From Paenibacillus piscarius (lineage in GTDB: Bacteria; Bacillota; Bacilli; Paenibacillales; Paenibacillaceae): 64,000 bases of DNA. Shown piece after piece: positions 56,975 through 64,000 of the stretch. The notes under the pieces were generated by a model that made no database searches, was not told where the DNA came from, and saw only the letters and a program-made list of their open reading frames with translations. The stretch spans positions 297,168 through 361,167 of the forward strand of contig NZ_JAIEUI010000005.1 in assembly GCF_022234545.1 (NCBI RefSeq), written 5' to 3'. Every line of letters begins with the position of its first letter. Within the stretch, counting starts at the first letter, position 1. Position numbers and translations under genes: made by a program.

Positions 56975-56995
56975 TTTGTAACATAAAAGTAACAC
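56975..56995. promoter_or_regulatory. Second GTAAC direct-repeat operator candidate
   Basis: GTAAC at 56978 and 56989, 11-bp period (TTTGTAACATAAAAGTAAC), the same layout as at 54232. It probably places bglA in the same RpiR regulon. Confidence 0.6.
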
Positions 56996-57069
56996 AGTGT
57001 GTCTTAAGCTTACTGTGTGCGAGCTACAAAATAAAAAAGCCGCCAAAATGACGACTTCATCATGATAAG

Positions 57070-57744
57070 TTATTCCATATCTACAATGTTCTGAAGACTT
57101 TCCTTAATCTGATTCGTAACTTCGTGACCATGATACGTAATCACTTTTCTAATATCAAGCTCTAACAGTTTGGCAATCGAGTTTAACGCAGTTGTATGAT
57201 CCAAAGTTTGTTCGTCATTAAAGGACAAGAGACGACCATCTTTCGCATTTAGAGCATCACCAGCAATTAACGTTTGGCTTGGGATATGATATAGCGACAT
57301 ATGATCTGGTGTGTGTCCTGGTGTAAAGACGACTTGAATACCCCCTGCAAAGGGCAAAATGTCTCTATCCGTTAATGCTGTATGAACGTGCACGGACGAT
57401 GCAAAATCTTTACTTTTGATAAGCGGAACGGCTCCGGTCAAATAAGGTACAGTTTCCTCATGAGCGAGCACCGTTACCTCCTCTCCCCTGGCTTCAAGTA
57501 ATTCCGGCAGACTGCCAATGTGATCCCCATCTTGATGTGTAATGATGATATGCGTGAGTTTATCTAAACTGAAATTTTCTTTTTCGAGTAACGTACGAAT
57601 TTGTGCCAATTGTCCTGGAATACCTGTATCAACAAGTATTACATTCTGTTCATCCCATAACAATGTTGGATACACTATAAATGGTTGCCCATAATATTCC
57701 ATTTCAAGTTTAATTGCTTTAATACCATAATTCGGTTGAGACAT
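57070..57744 (-). CDS. MBL-fold metallo-hydrolase
   Basis: A 224-residue protein with the metallo-beta-lactamase site THQDGDHIGS (note HQDGDH, where Q replaces the usual His or Ala after the first His), a second histidine in FTPGHTPDHMSLY and the aspartate of IAGDAL. The substrate is unknown; glyoxalase-II- or quorum-lactonase-like enzymes share the fold. ATG at 57744 was chosen because GAAGGAG lies nine bases upstream. A palindromic HxlR-type site lies immediately upstream. Confidence 0.9.
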   Translation of the reverse strand: MSQPNYGIKAIKLEMEYYGQPFIVYPTLLWDEQNVILVDTGIPGQLAQIRTLLEKENFSLDKLTHIIITHQDGDHIGSLPELLEARGEEVTVLAHEETVPYLTGAVPLIKSKDFASSVHVHTALTDRDILPFAGGIQVVFTPGHTPDHMSLYHIPSQTLIAGDALNAKDGRLLSFNDEQTLDHTTALNSIAKLLELDIRKVITYHGHEVTNQIKESLQNIVDME

Positions 57745-57780
57745 AGACATTCGCTCCTTCAATTTTGTAAACATATTATA

Positions 57781-57794
57781 TTACTTAAAGTAAG
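57781..57794. promoter_or_regulatory. Palindrome upstream of MBL gene
   Basis: TTACTTAAAGTAA is a perfect 13-bp palindrome and shares TTACTTAAA with the site upstream of hxlR at 58241; probable HxlR operator. Confidence 0.55.
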
Positions 57795-57869
57795 CGACAA
57801 GTCAACCCTTTTACATTCACTTTCATTTAAAAACAAAAGAAACCCACGGTTATAATTCACCGGGGCGAC

Positions 57870-58214
57870 TTATTGTTCATCGTCCATATGAGCTGCTCCC
57901 CACTTGCAAAGCTCTTGCAGAGCAGGGATGAGGGATTTGCCACGCTCTGAAAGGTAGTACTCAACTTTAGGCGGTACTTGTGAGTATTCATGGCGTGTAA
58001 TGAGCGAATCAGCCTCTAGCTCTTTTAATTGATTGCTAAGCATTTTATGAGTAACTCCTTCAAGCGCTCTTTTCAACTCACCGTAACGCATAACCTCTTC
58101 CTTCAATAGCAAGAATAAGATATGTAATTTCCATTTACCACTTATTAGCGATAAGGTATACACGAATGATTCATTACTGTCTTCTTTTTCATTTTTTGCT
58201 TTACTGTGAATCAT
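57870..58214 (-). CDS. HxlR-family winged-helix regulator
   Basis: A 114-residue HxlR/MarR-like regulator: LSLISGKWKLHILFLLLKE, MRYGELKRALEGVTHKMLS and a basic wing (RHEYSQVPPKVEYYLSERG) are typical. Members sense electrophiles such as quinones or aldehydes. It is divergent from a flavin reductase gene, with a palindrome in between, and upstream of an MBL gene carrying the same motif, so these genes form a likely regulon. Confidence 0.92.
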   Translation of the reverse strand: MIHSKAKNEKEDSNESFVYTLSLISGKWKLHILFLLLKEEVMRYGELKRALEGVTHKMLSNQLKELEADSLITRHEYSQVPPKVEYYLSERGKSLIPALQELCKWGAAHMDDEQ

Positions 58215-58233
58215 GTAATACTCTCCTTTTTGA

Positions 58234-58260
58234 TAGTATCTTACTTAAAAGTGCATACTA
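58234..58260. promoter_or_regulatory. Candidate HxlR operator in the divergent region
   Basis: TAGTAT and ATACTA flank an ACTT-AA-AAGT core, a two-fold symmetric site of 27 bp between hxlR and the flavin reductase gene. Confidence 0.6.
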
Positions 58261-58319
58261 TTCTTTTGTGATGTTTTCATTATACTATACATCATATCTG
58301 AACGGAGGTAATTTTAATC

Positions 58320-58901
58320 ATGAAAAATTTCAGTCCACGTGCTTTTGGTTATGGCTATCCCATGCCACTTTTGATGATATCTACTTACGATGAGAACGGA
58401 ACTGTCAATGTGATGAATTTGCACTGGTGCACGATGAATCACGGAGGATATATCAATTTGGGTGTGGGTACAAATAAAAAGACGCACGAGAATATCGAAA
58501 AAATGGGTGCTTTTACGGTTGCATTAGCCACTCAAGATCTCATGAAGGAAGCTGACTTTTTTGGCTCAGTGTCAGGGTATAGAGATCCAGATAAATTTGC
58601 AAAAACAGGTTTGAAAGCTACCCAAAGCAAATACGTTAATGCACCGATTCTTGAAAAAAGTACTGTCGTAATCGAATGTGAACTTACGGAGATTGTAAGA
58701 GGTACTCATATCCATGCAATTGTCGGCAGAATGGTCAATATAGCAGTAGATGAATCGGTTTTAAATGAAAAAGGTAAAATTGATGCCAAGAAGACAGGCA
58801 TGTTGTTTTTTGATTCATTCAGCAATGGCTACTTCACTCTAGGAGATAAAGTTGGAAATTCCTGGAATGAAGGAAGAGCATTTTTGTCTCTTAATCGTTA
58901 A
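58320..58901 (+). CDS. Flavin reductase-like FMN-binding protein
   Basis: A 193-residue split-barrel flavoprotein (PMPLLMISTYDENGTVNVMN, GTNKKTHENIEKMGAFTVAL, then CELTEIVRGTHIHAIVGRMV). Such proteins bind FMN and reduce flavins or small electrophiles. CGGAGG precedes the ATG. It is divergent from hxlR and followed by a second flavin reductase 62 bp downstream. Confidence 0.88.
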   Translation: MKNFSPRAFGYGYPMPLLMISTYDENGTVNVMNLHWCTMNHGGYINLGVGTNKKTHENIEKMGAFTVALATQDLMKEADFFGSVSGYRDPDKFAKTGLKATQSKYVNAPILEKSTVVIECELTEIVRGTHIHAIVGRMVNIAVDESVLNEKGKIDAKKTGMLFFDSFSNGYFTLGDKVGNSWNEGRAFLSLNR

Positions 58902-58963
58902 TTCTTATTTGTCAATGAAGTGTCCAACAAGAAAATAAACTAAGAATGAAAAGGTGAACAATA

Positions 58964-59536
58964 ATGGCAATTAAGCCTGTGGATTTAAAGAAAGCATACC
59001 GTTTATTGCAAGTAGGTCCAACAACCATGATTTCTGCTAAACATGATGGGATAGAAAATGTAATGGCAGCCGCTTGGGTAGGTCTGGTGGGAAATAATAA
59101 AGTGATGGCATATATCGGCAAACAAGCTTTCACACGTGATCTCGTTGAAAAGAGTGGTTACTATGTAGTTCATGTTCCAACGGTTCAACAAATGGAAACG
59201 GTCTTGTATGTTGGTGAACACAGTGCTAAAGAAATGGACAACAAACTTGATAATATCCCACTCTTTTACCAAGAAGAATTTGATTTGCCACTAGTTGAAG
59301 GTTCCGCTGGCTGGCTAGTATGCAAGGTTATCCCCAATGCTCAAAATGAACAAGAACATGATCTTTTCATGGGTGAAATTGTCGGTGCTTGGAGTGATGA
59401 TCGAGTATTCAACAACGGACATTGGATTTTTGATGATGCTCCTGATGAATTGCGTACAGTACACTATGTGGCTGGCGGTCAATTCTATGCAATTGGAAAA
59501 GGTACTAAATTTAATCACGGACCTGGTAAAGACTGA
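58964..59536 (+). CDS. Second flavin reductase-like protein
   Basis: A 190-residue split-barrel FMN-binding protein (GPTTMISAKHDGIENVMAAA, YIGKQAFTRDLVEKSGYYVV), different from its upstream neighbour. Tandem placement suggests one operon under HxlR control. Confidence 0.87.
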   Translation: MAIKPVDLKKAYRLLQVGPTTMISAKHDGIENVMAAAWVGLVGNNKVMAYIGKQAFTRDLVEKSGYYVVHVPTVQQMETVLYVGEHSAKEMDNKLDNIPLFYQEEFDLPLVEGSAGWLVCKVIPNAQNEQEHDLFMGEIVGAWSDDRVFNNGHWIFDDAPDELRTVHYVAGGQFYAIGKGTKFNHGPGKD

Positions 59537-59558
59537 ATAAATCGGTAAAGAAAAACTT

Positions 59559-61070
59559 TCACCGTGCAGGCTGAAGTGATTCTAACAGTTTTTTAATATG
59601 CTCATCATACTCTAGTTCAAATATCGGAAGAGTCTCATTTAATTTTTGCTGGAACCAATCAGGATCTTGTTCAACCAGCTCTGCCCTTAATTCCATCTCC
59701 TCTTTTGAACCATTATCATCCAGAATCATGTCCAGAACTTCCTTTTTAAAGTATTCACTTGGCGGAAGGATCAACGCGTTCATCATGAATTGCATAAAGA
59801 AGAGCTGATTATCTTTTTCCTGGTCAGCTTTTTTCATCGCCTGCTTGGTAAATAAATTAATATATTTCTGACCCAAAGTAACTCCTTTCAGTTCGAAAGG
59901 TCCACCATGTTTCACCCCTTTCCAACGCATGTCAGCCACAGAACTAAGCCACCAGGCCGGCTCAATGGCCTGCTGCATACGCTGTAACGCCTTACGCTCA
60001 AACTGTAGTTCAGGTTGTATACGCTGTTCTTCCAGACATTTCCCGATCGTCTCGGCTTCAATTGCCGCAACAGTTATGCCTTGTCCGTGGATAGGATCGA
60101 AACCACACAGTGCGTCACCCAGGACGAGCAAGCCCGAGGGCCAATTCTCCATCAGTTCAAAATGCTGACGAATAGACTCGGAAATACGGTATCCTCTAGG
60201 CCCTTGCAAGGGTTCTAATTGCTCCATAAGTCCAACGATTTTATCTCCAGCAAACAGATGTTTGATTTGTTCTTGAAACTCCTCCGGCTGAGTAGACGGG
60301 TATTCATCTCCTCCTGCATTAAAAAGAATGAGTCCAACAATATCATCCTCAATACGCGTAAATATACCTGCACGAATACCTTGCTCAGGATCGGAGTCAG
60401 ACATCACCCATTCGTTAGGAATGGAGCCTATTATTTTGTAATACCGGGTACTGTAACCAAGAGATACCTTAAGCACTTCAGGCTTTGGTGCTGTTAAGCC
60501 GATCTTATTAAGCCATCTGATTATCTTGGAAGAACGTCCAGAAGCATCAATAACCATATTTGCTGGAATTTGCTCTTCCTTCTTTTCTCCGCTTCTTTCT
60601 TTGGTGTACACGCCTGTGACGGCACGCTCATCTTCAGATAAGATAAGTCCAGTCACTTCCTTACTTGTTAAAAATCTGATCTGAGGAATGTTCTGGATTC
60701 GCTTGCGCAGCACCCATTCCAGCAAAGCTCTGCTACACGATGCAATTTTAAACGAAGAAGGGGCCTCTTGGTTGACTAATGTGCCGTATCGGTTAGCAAT
60801 CAGGAACTGCTCATCATGTGAAGATACCGCTCCCATTTGGATTAATTCATCATTGTATCCCGGGAAGTAACGCTCCATAATAAGTGCGCCACGTGGTTGT
60901 ACACGGTGCGGATGAAATGATTGAGGCACACCCTGCCTGTTATCTGGATCCAAAGGGAATTCATCCCTTTCAATCACATATACCTCGTCATAATAGTCAG
61001 CTAACATTCTTGCCGTAATCAATCCTGCAATCCCTCCTCCAATGACCAGAGCTCTTTTCGCTTCAGACAT
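59559..61070 (-). CDS. FAD-dependent monooxygenase/dehydrogenase
   Basis: A 503-residue flavoprotein: the dinucleotide-binding GGGIAGLITARMLADYYDEV at the N-terminus, and LLVLGDALCGFDPIHGQGIT, the FAD-ribityl GD motif of aromatic-hydroxylase/geranylgeranyl-reductase-type enzymes. The substrate is unknown. It is divergent from a TetR regulator, which probably represses it. Confidence 0.88.
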   Translation of the reverse strand: MSEAKRALVIGGGIAGLITARMLADYYDEVYVIERDEFPLDPDNRQGVPQSFHPHRVQPRGALIMERYFPGYNDELIQMGAVSSHDEQFLIANRYGTLVNQEAPSSFKIASCSRALLEWVLRKRIQNIPQIRFLTSKEVTGLILSEDERAVTGVYTKERSGEKKEEQIPANMVIDASGRSSKIIRWLNKIGLTAPKPEVLKVSLGYSTRYYKIIGSIPNEWVMSDSDPEQGIRAGIFTRIEDDIVGLILFNAGGDEYPSTQPEEFQEQIKHLFAGDKIVGLMEQLEPLQGPRGYRISESIRQHFELMENWPSGLLVLGDALCGFDPIHGQGITVAAIEAETIGKCLEEQRIQPELQFERKALQRMQQAIEPAWWLSSVADMRWKGVKHGGPFELKGVTLGQKYINLFTKQAMKKADQEKDNQLFFMQFMMNALILPPSEYFKKEVLDMILDDNGSKEEMELRAELVEQDPDWFQQKLNETLPIFELEYDEHIKKLLESLQPAR

Positions 61071-61105
61071 CTCAACTTCATCCTTTCTTCATACTTAGTT
61101 TTGTT

Positions 61106-61117
61106 CTACAGTTGTAG
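61106..61117. promoter_or_regulatory. Palindrome between monooxygenase and TetR genes
   Basis: CTACA-GT-TGTAG is a perfect inverted repeat; TAGT-TAA-ACTA at 61197-61207 is another. Either may be the TetR operator. Confidence 0.45.
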
Positions 61118-61226
61118 GAGGATCAAAATATTACTTATACTACCAATATATAATCAAAATCTCTCTTCTGGTAAGAATCAATACAAAGTCACTATATAGT
61201 TAAACTACAATATGGAAGTGATGTAG

Positions 61227-61796
61227 ATGAAAACGACGCAAACTAAAGATGATTTGAGGGTCCTCAGAACACGTAAATTGTTAACTACGTCCTTTAAAGA
61301 TCTGTTGTCCGAGCAAGGAAAACTTTTCAGCAATATAACGATTAATGAAATATGTGACAGGGCGATGGTTCACCGTACCACATTTTACAAGCATTTCGAA
61401 GATAAATTCGCACTCTTACACTCAACTCTGACCTGGGTGCTTCAGGATTATCTGAAAATAAATATTGAGGATCGTCTAAGGCAGCCTTTGCAAAACTTAT
61501 CCAGATTCATGTTGGAAAATTCATTAGAACCCATTGTTCAAAACCAAAAGAGCGACAAAGGATTTACTGATTTTTTCAAAAATTATATCGGAGATATTTC
61601 CAGAAGAGATTTTCTCGAACTAAAAAAAAGAGGTAAACAGCTATCGGTTCCTATAGAACTTTTAGCCGAGTACCATTCAGGAGTCATAAGTTTACTGGTG
61701 ACATGGTGGATATACCATCTTGAAGATGACGTTACAGCGGAACAAATGGATGAATATTACTACCAGTTGGTTAACGAGAAGATCATGCTGGAATAG
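61227..61796 (+). CDS. TetR/AcrR-family regulator
   Basis: A 189-residue regulator with N-terminal TetR HTH (TTSFKDLLSEQGKLFSNITI, CDRAMVHRTTFYKHFEDKF) and a C-terminal helical ligand domain. It is divergent from the FAD-dependent monooxygenase. A terminator at 61857 separates it from the convergent AraC gene. Confidence 0.92.
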   Translation: MKTTQTKDDLRVLRTRKLLTTSFKDLLSEQGKLFSNITINEICDRAMVHRTTFYKHFEDKFALLHSTLTWVLQDYLKINIEDRLRQPLQNLSRFMLENSLEPIVQNQKSDKGFTDFFKNYIGDISRRDFLELKKRGKQLSVPIELLAEYHSGVISLLVTWWIYHLEDDVTAEQMDEYYYQLVNEKIMLE

Positions 61797-61856
61797 GACG
61801 AAGCTTTTCCAGCATACTATGGTCGACTTCAGTTAAGATAGCGATCAAAATCAAAG

Positions 61857-61878
61857 AAGCCGCTAATCGTAGCGGCTT
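61857..61878. terminator. Bidirectional terminator between tetR and araC
   Basis: AAGCCGCTA and TAGCGGCTT form a perfect 9-bp stem with a 4-base loop. Confidence 0.85.
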
Positions 61879-61908
61879 TCCACAGATATTCGATTAATAT
61901 CAACAGCT

Positions 61909-62814
61909 CTAATGTTTTCTAAATTGATTGGGTGACATTCCCGTATGTGATTTAAAAAATTTCGAGAAATTGGCTGGATATTCGAATCCAAGCTTATAAG
62001 CGATAATGGTGATCGGTTCGGAAGTACCGGATAGCAGGTTTTTAGCATGATGGATGATCTGATAATGGATATGTTCTTGTGTGTTTTTTCCTGTTTCTTT
62101 CTTCAATAGATCGCTTAAATAATTGGTGGAGTACCCCATTTCTTTGGCAAGTTCTTTCACACTGGGTATACCGTTCTCCCCCAGTTGATGCAAAGTAAAG
62201 CTTTCTTTTAACAATTGCTCGAATCGATCCACCACATCATGATGAATCGTTTTTCGGGTAATAAATTGTCTTCCATAGAATCGCTGTGCATAATTAAGTA
62301 ATACTTCAAGATTGGAAACAATTAAGTCCGTCGAGTATATATCTATATTCTGGCTGAATTCCTCGATTAGGATATGCACGATTTTGGTTACAATATCTTT
62401 CTCCTTCTCTGATACATGAAGCGCTTCATTTGCTGCATAAGAAAAGAAAGTATACTCATCCATTTTCTTTCCTAATGAACTTGTTCTAATCAAATCCGGA
62501 TGAAAACAGAGCATCCAGCCTTCCGAACCTTGATCACCCGGATCATAGTCAACCGTTAATCGCTGCTCCGGTGCTACGAAAACCATACTTCCTTCACTAA
62601 AATCATAGTAGCGACGGCCATATTTGATATCAAAATTCTCACCGTTCTTTAATGAGATCGTATAAAATCCGTTGATAAACTGACTGTTCTGATATACCAT
62701 CCCCGGATTAAATTTGTTTAGTTCTATACAGGTTATCAACGGGTGTTTGGGTTTGTCATACCCTAATAACTTATGCAATGAAGAGATTGAATCAATCCGG
62801 ATCATTTCGTTCAT
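61909..62814 (-). CDS. AraC-family regulator
   Basis: A 301-residue regulator with an N-terminal cupin-like sensor and C-terminal double HTH (VKELAKEMGYSTNYLSDLLK, ITIIAYKLGFEYPANFSKFF, HTGMSPNQFR). It follows the SDR gene by 23 bp on the same strand and probably controls it. Confidence 0.93.
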   Translation of the reverse strand: MNEMIRIDSISSLHKLLGYDKPKHPLITCIELNKFNPGMVYQNSQFINGFYTISLKNGENFDIKYGRRYYDFSEGSMVFVAPEQRLTVDYDPGDQGSEGWMLCFHPDLIRTSSLGKKMDEYTFFSYAANEALHVSEKEKDIVTKIVHILIEEFSQNIDIYSTDLIVSNLEVLLNYAQRFYGRQFITRKTIHHDVVDRFEQLLKESFTLHQLGENGIPSVKELAKEMGYSTNYLSDLLKKETGKNTQEHIHYQIIHHAKNLLSGTSEPITIIAYKLGFEYPANFSKFFKSHTGMSPNQFRKH

Positions 62815-62837
62815 CGTATCACCCTTTTGTTATTACT

Positions 62838-63737
62838 TTAGAATTTAATTCCCGTCATTTCCTCTGAACGTTGCCATAATTCTCTGGCAATGGTTTCATC
62901 ATAGGATAGCTTGTTCGATGAGTGTGCAACGGGATACCCTCTCATATTCATCAATTTGGAGGGTCCAAAAAAATCTCCGGCTTTAGCCTCTTCATCAAAA
63001 GCAGCTCGAAGGGTAGGTAACACCCCCATATGCACACGCTGCGCAAAAAACCTATTCATTCCGCTCATAAAAGCCGAGTTTCTCTGTAAGTCTGTAGCTG
63101 TCCAACCCGGATGTGCAGCCGTAATCCTGGGATGATCGCCTTCTCTTTTAAGCCTTCTTGCTAGCTCATACGTGAAATAAAGGTTTGCCAATTTACTGTC
63201 ACCATAAGCTTTCTGTGTATCATATTTTCTCGCTTCCCAGTTCAAATCTTCAAAATCGAGTTTTCCCATCGTATGGCCTAGACTGGATAGCACGACAATT
63301 CTTGATCCTTCTGTCTTTTTTAAGAGCGGCATGAGTAAACCAGTTAACGCAAAGTGGCCTAGATGATTGGTTCCGAACTGATTCTCAAATCCGTCAACCG
63401 TTTTGGAGTAAGGAGGAAACATAATTCCTGCATTATTAATCAGTATATCCAACCGATCATAGTTTTCCACCATTACATTTGTGAATGCTCGAATAGAACT
63501 AAGATTGGATAAGTCTAATTTCCTAACGTCAATATCCGCATGTTTGAATTCCTTTTTAATTTCATTCACAACTTCTTTACCTTTATCTACATTCCTTACC
63601 GCCATAATCACCTTTGCGTTCTTACCTGCAATAGTTTTTACGGCTTCTTTACCAAGACCGCTCGTTGAGCCTGTTACGATAATTACTTTTCCTTGTTGAT
63701 CCGGTATTTTGGTTGCGTCCCAATGCTGTTTACTCAT
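62838..63737 (-). CDS. Short-chain dehydrogenase/reductase
   Basis: A 299-residue Rossmann enzyme: TGSTSGLGKEA cofactor loop, AVRNVDKG suggesting NADP preference, NNAGIM, a catalytic serine in VVLSSLGH and YGDSK for Tyr-x3-Lys. It resembles WWOX/retinol-dehydrogenase-like SDRs. Upstream of araC in the same operon. Confidence 0.93.
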   Translation of the reverse strand: MSKQHWDATKIPDQQGKVIIVTGSTSGLGKEAVKTIAGKNAKVIMAVRNVDKGKEVVNEIKKEFKHADIDVRKLDLSNLSSIRAFTNVMVENYDRLDILINNAGIMFPPYSKTVDGFENQFGTNHLGHFALTGLLMPLLKKTEGSRIVVLSSLGHTMGKLDFEDLNWEARKYDTQKAYGDSKLANLYFTYELARRLKREGDHPRITAAHPGWTATDLQRNSAFMSGMNRFFAQRVHMGVLPTLRAAFDEEAKAGDFFGPSKLMNMRGYPVAHSSNKLSYDETIARELWQRSEEMTGIKF

Positions 63738-63918
63738 ATTCGTCTCCTGCCCTTCTTTTCATTCATTTACGTCAACTCACATTGACTTGTTTTTTTTCTT
63801 AAATTTAGGATACTACTGAGCTATAGCTTGGTACATATACGCATCCACTGTGGAATTATCCAAATCACTGTACTATTTTGCTTGATCTCAGAGATTTACT
63901 TAATGGGTTTCTAGAGTA

Positions 63919-64000
63919 AAGGGCTGGTATAACCCAGCCCCTCCTCATCAAACCGTACGTGAGGTTTTCCCTCATACGGCTTTCCGATGTTTGTCATTCA
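63919..64000 (-). ncRNA. 3' end of a group II intron (domains V and VI)
   Basis: On the minus strand, AAGCCGTATGAGG-GAAA-ACCTCACGTACGGTTT (63950-63983) is domain V: the AGC triad, a GAAA loop and a GTACGGTT closing strand. GGGCTGG/CCAGCCC (63921-63940) forms domain VI. The rest of the intron, including any reverse transcriptase, lies beyond the window. Confidence 0.82.

Overview
The window looks like a low-to-moderate GC member of the Bacillales, most likely a Paenibacillus-type Firmicute. The basis is strong AGGAGG-type ribosome sites with frequent TTG starts, a BglP/RpiR/6-phospho-beta-glucosidase locus, HxlR and AraC regulators, a Gram-positive nos-type accessory operon and a XerS-type recombinase. 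The genus is an inference; no rRNA or marker gene is present.

Layout. Positions 1-2484 hold debris: an IS110-type transposase fragment, one unrecognised gene (968-1969) and a truncated XerS-like recombinase. Positions 2485-41761 are one 39,277-bp Tn7-like transposon. It has a perfect 16-bp terminal inverted repeat (TGTACAGTGACACAAA), a 5-bp target duplication (CCTGG) and arrays of about 30-bp-spaced transposase sites at both ends. Its transposition operon tnsA-tnsB-tnsC-tniQ lies at the left end, and an intact xerS-like gene lies at the right end. The degraded relative of that gene sits just outside the left end.

The rest of the transposon is a defence-gene depot. In order: an XRE regulator; a DndB-like DGQHR protein; a convergent Ntn-hydrolase-like gene with a frameshift; a membrane-anchored Mrr-type nuclease; an HNH-like protein; a large nested inverted repeat beside an unknown gene; and a complete type II CBASS (CD-NTase, Cap2 E2-E1, Cap3 JAB, Cap4 nuclease-SAVED). 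Then come a RES-domain protein, a 1,273-residue nuclease-STAND-repeat protein, a HEPN-like protein, a second (frameshifted) RES gene, small unknown genes, a PD-(D/E)XK-like gene cluster, a trypsin-like protease and a frameshifted HNH endonuclease. GC-rich, degenerate tandem-repeat arrays and a 79-bp inverted repeat pair lie between these modules and are not explained by any gene. Several cargo genes carry single-base frameshifts, so the depot is partly decaying (or the assembly has homopolymer errors).

Positions 41767-52250 are chromosomal. An operon running leftward (nosD-nosL-nosY-nosF-tlpA) lacks nosZ in this window, and its last gene is split by an IS66-family element with an 8-bp target duplication. 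Behind it lie a two-component pair, an OmpR-type regulator, a PepSY membrane protein and a YtkA-like lipoprotein. Positions 52253-57000 are a beta-glucoside PTS locus controlled by an RpiR regulator, with a shared GTAAC direct-repeat operator candidate. Positions 57070-63737 hold small redox and regulatory genes (MBL hydrolase, HxlR, two flavin reductases, FAD monooxygenase, TetR, AraC, SDR). The window ends inside the 3' end of a group II intron on the minus strand.
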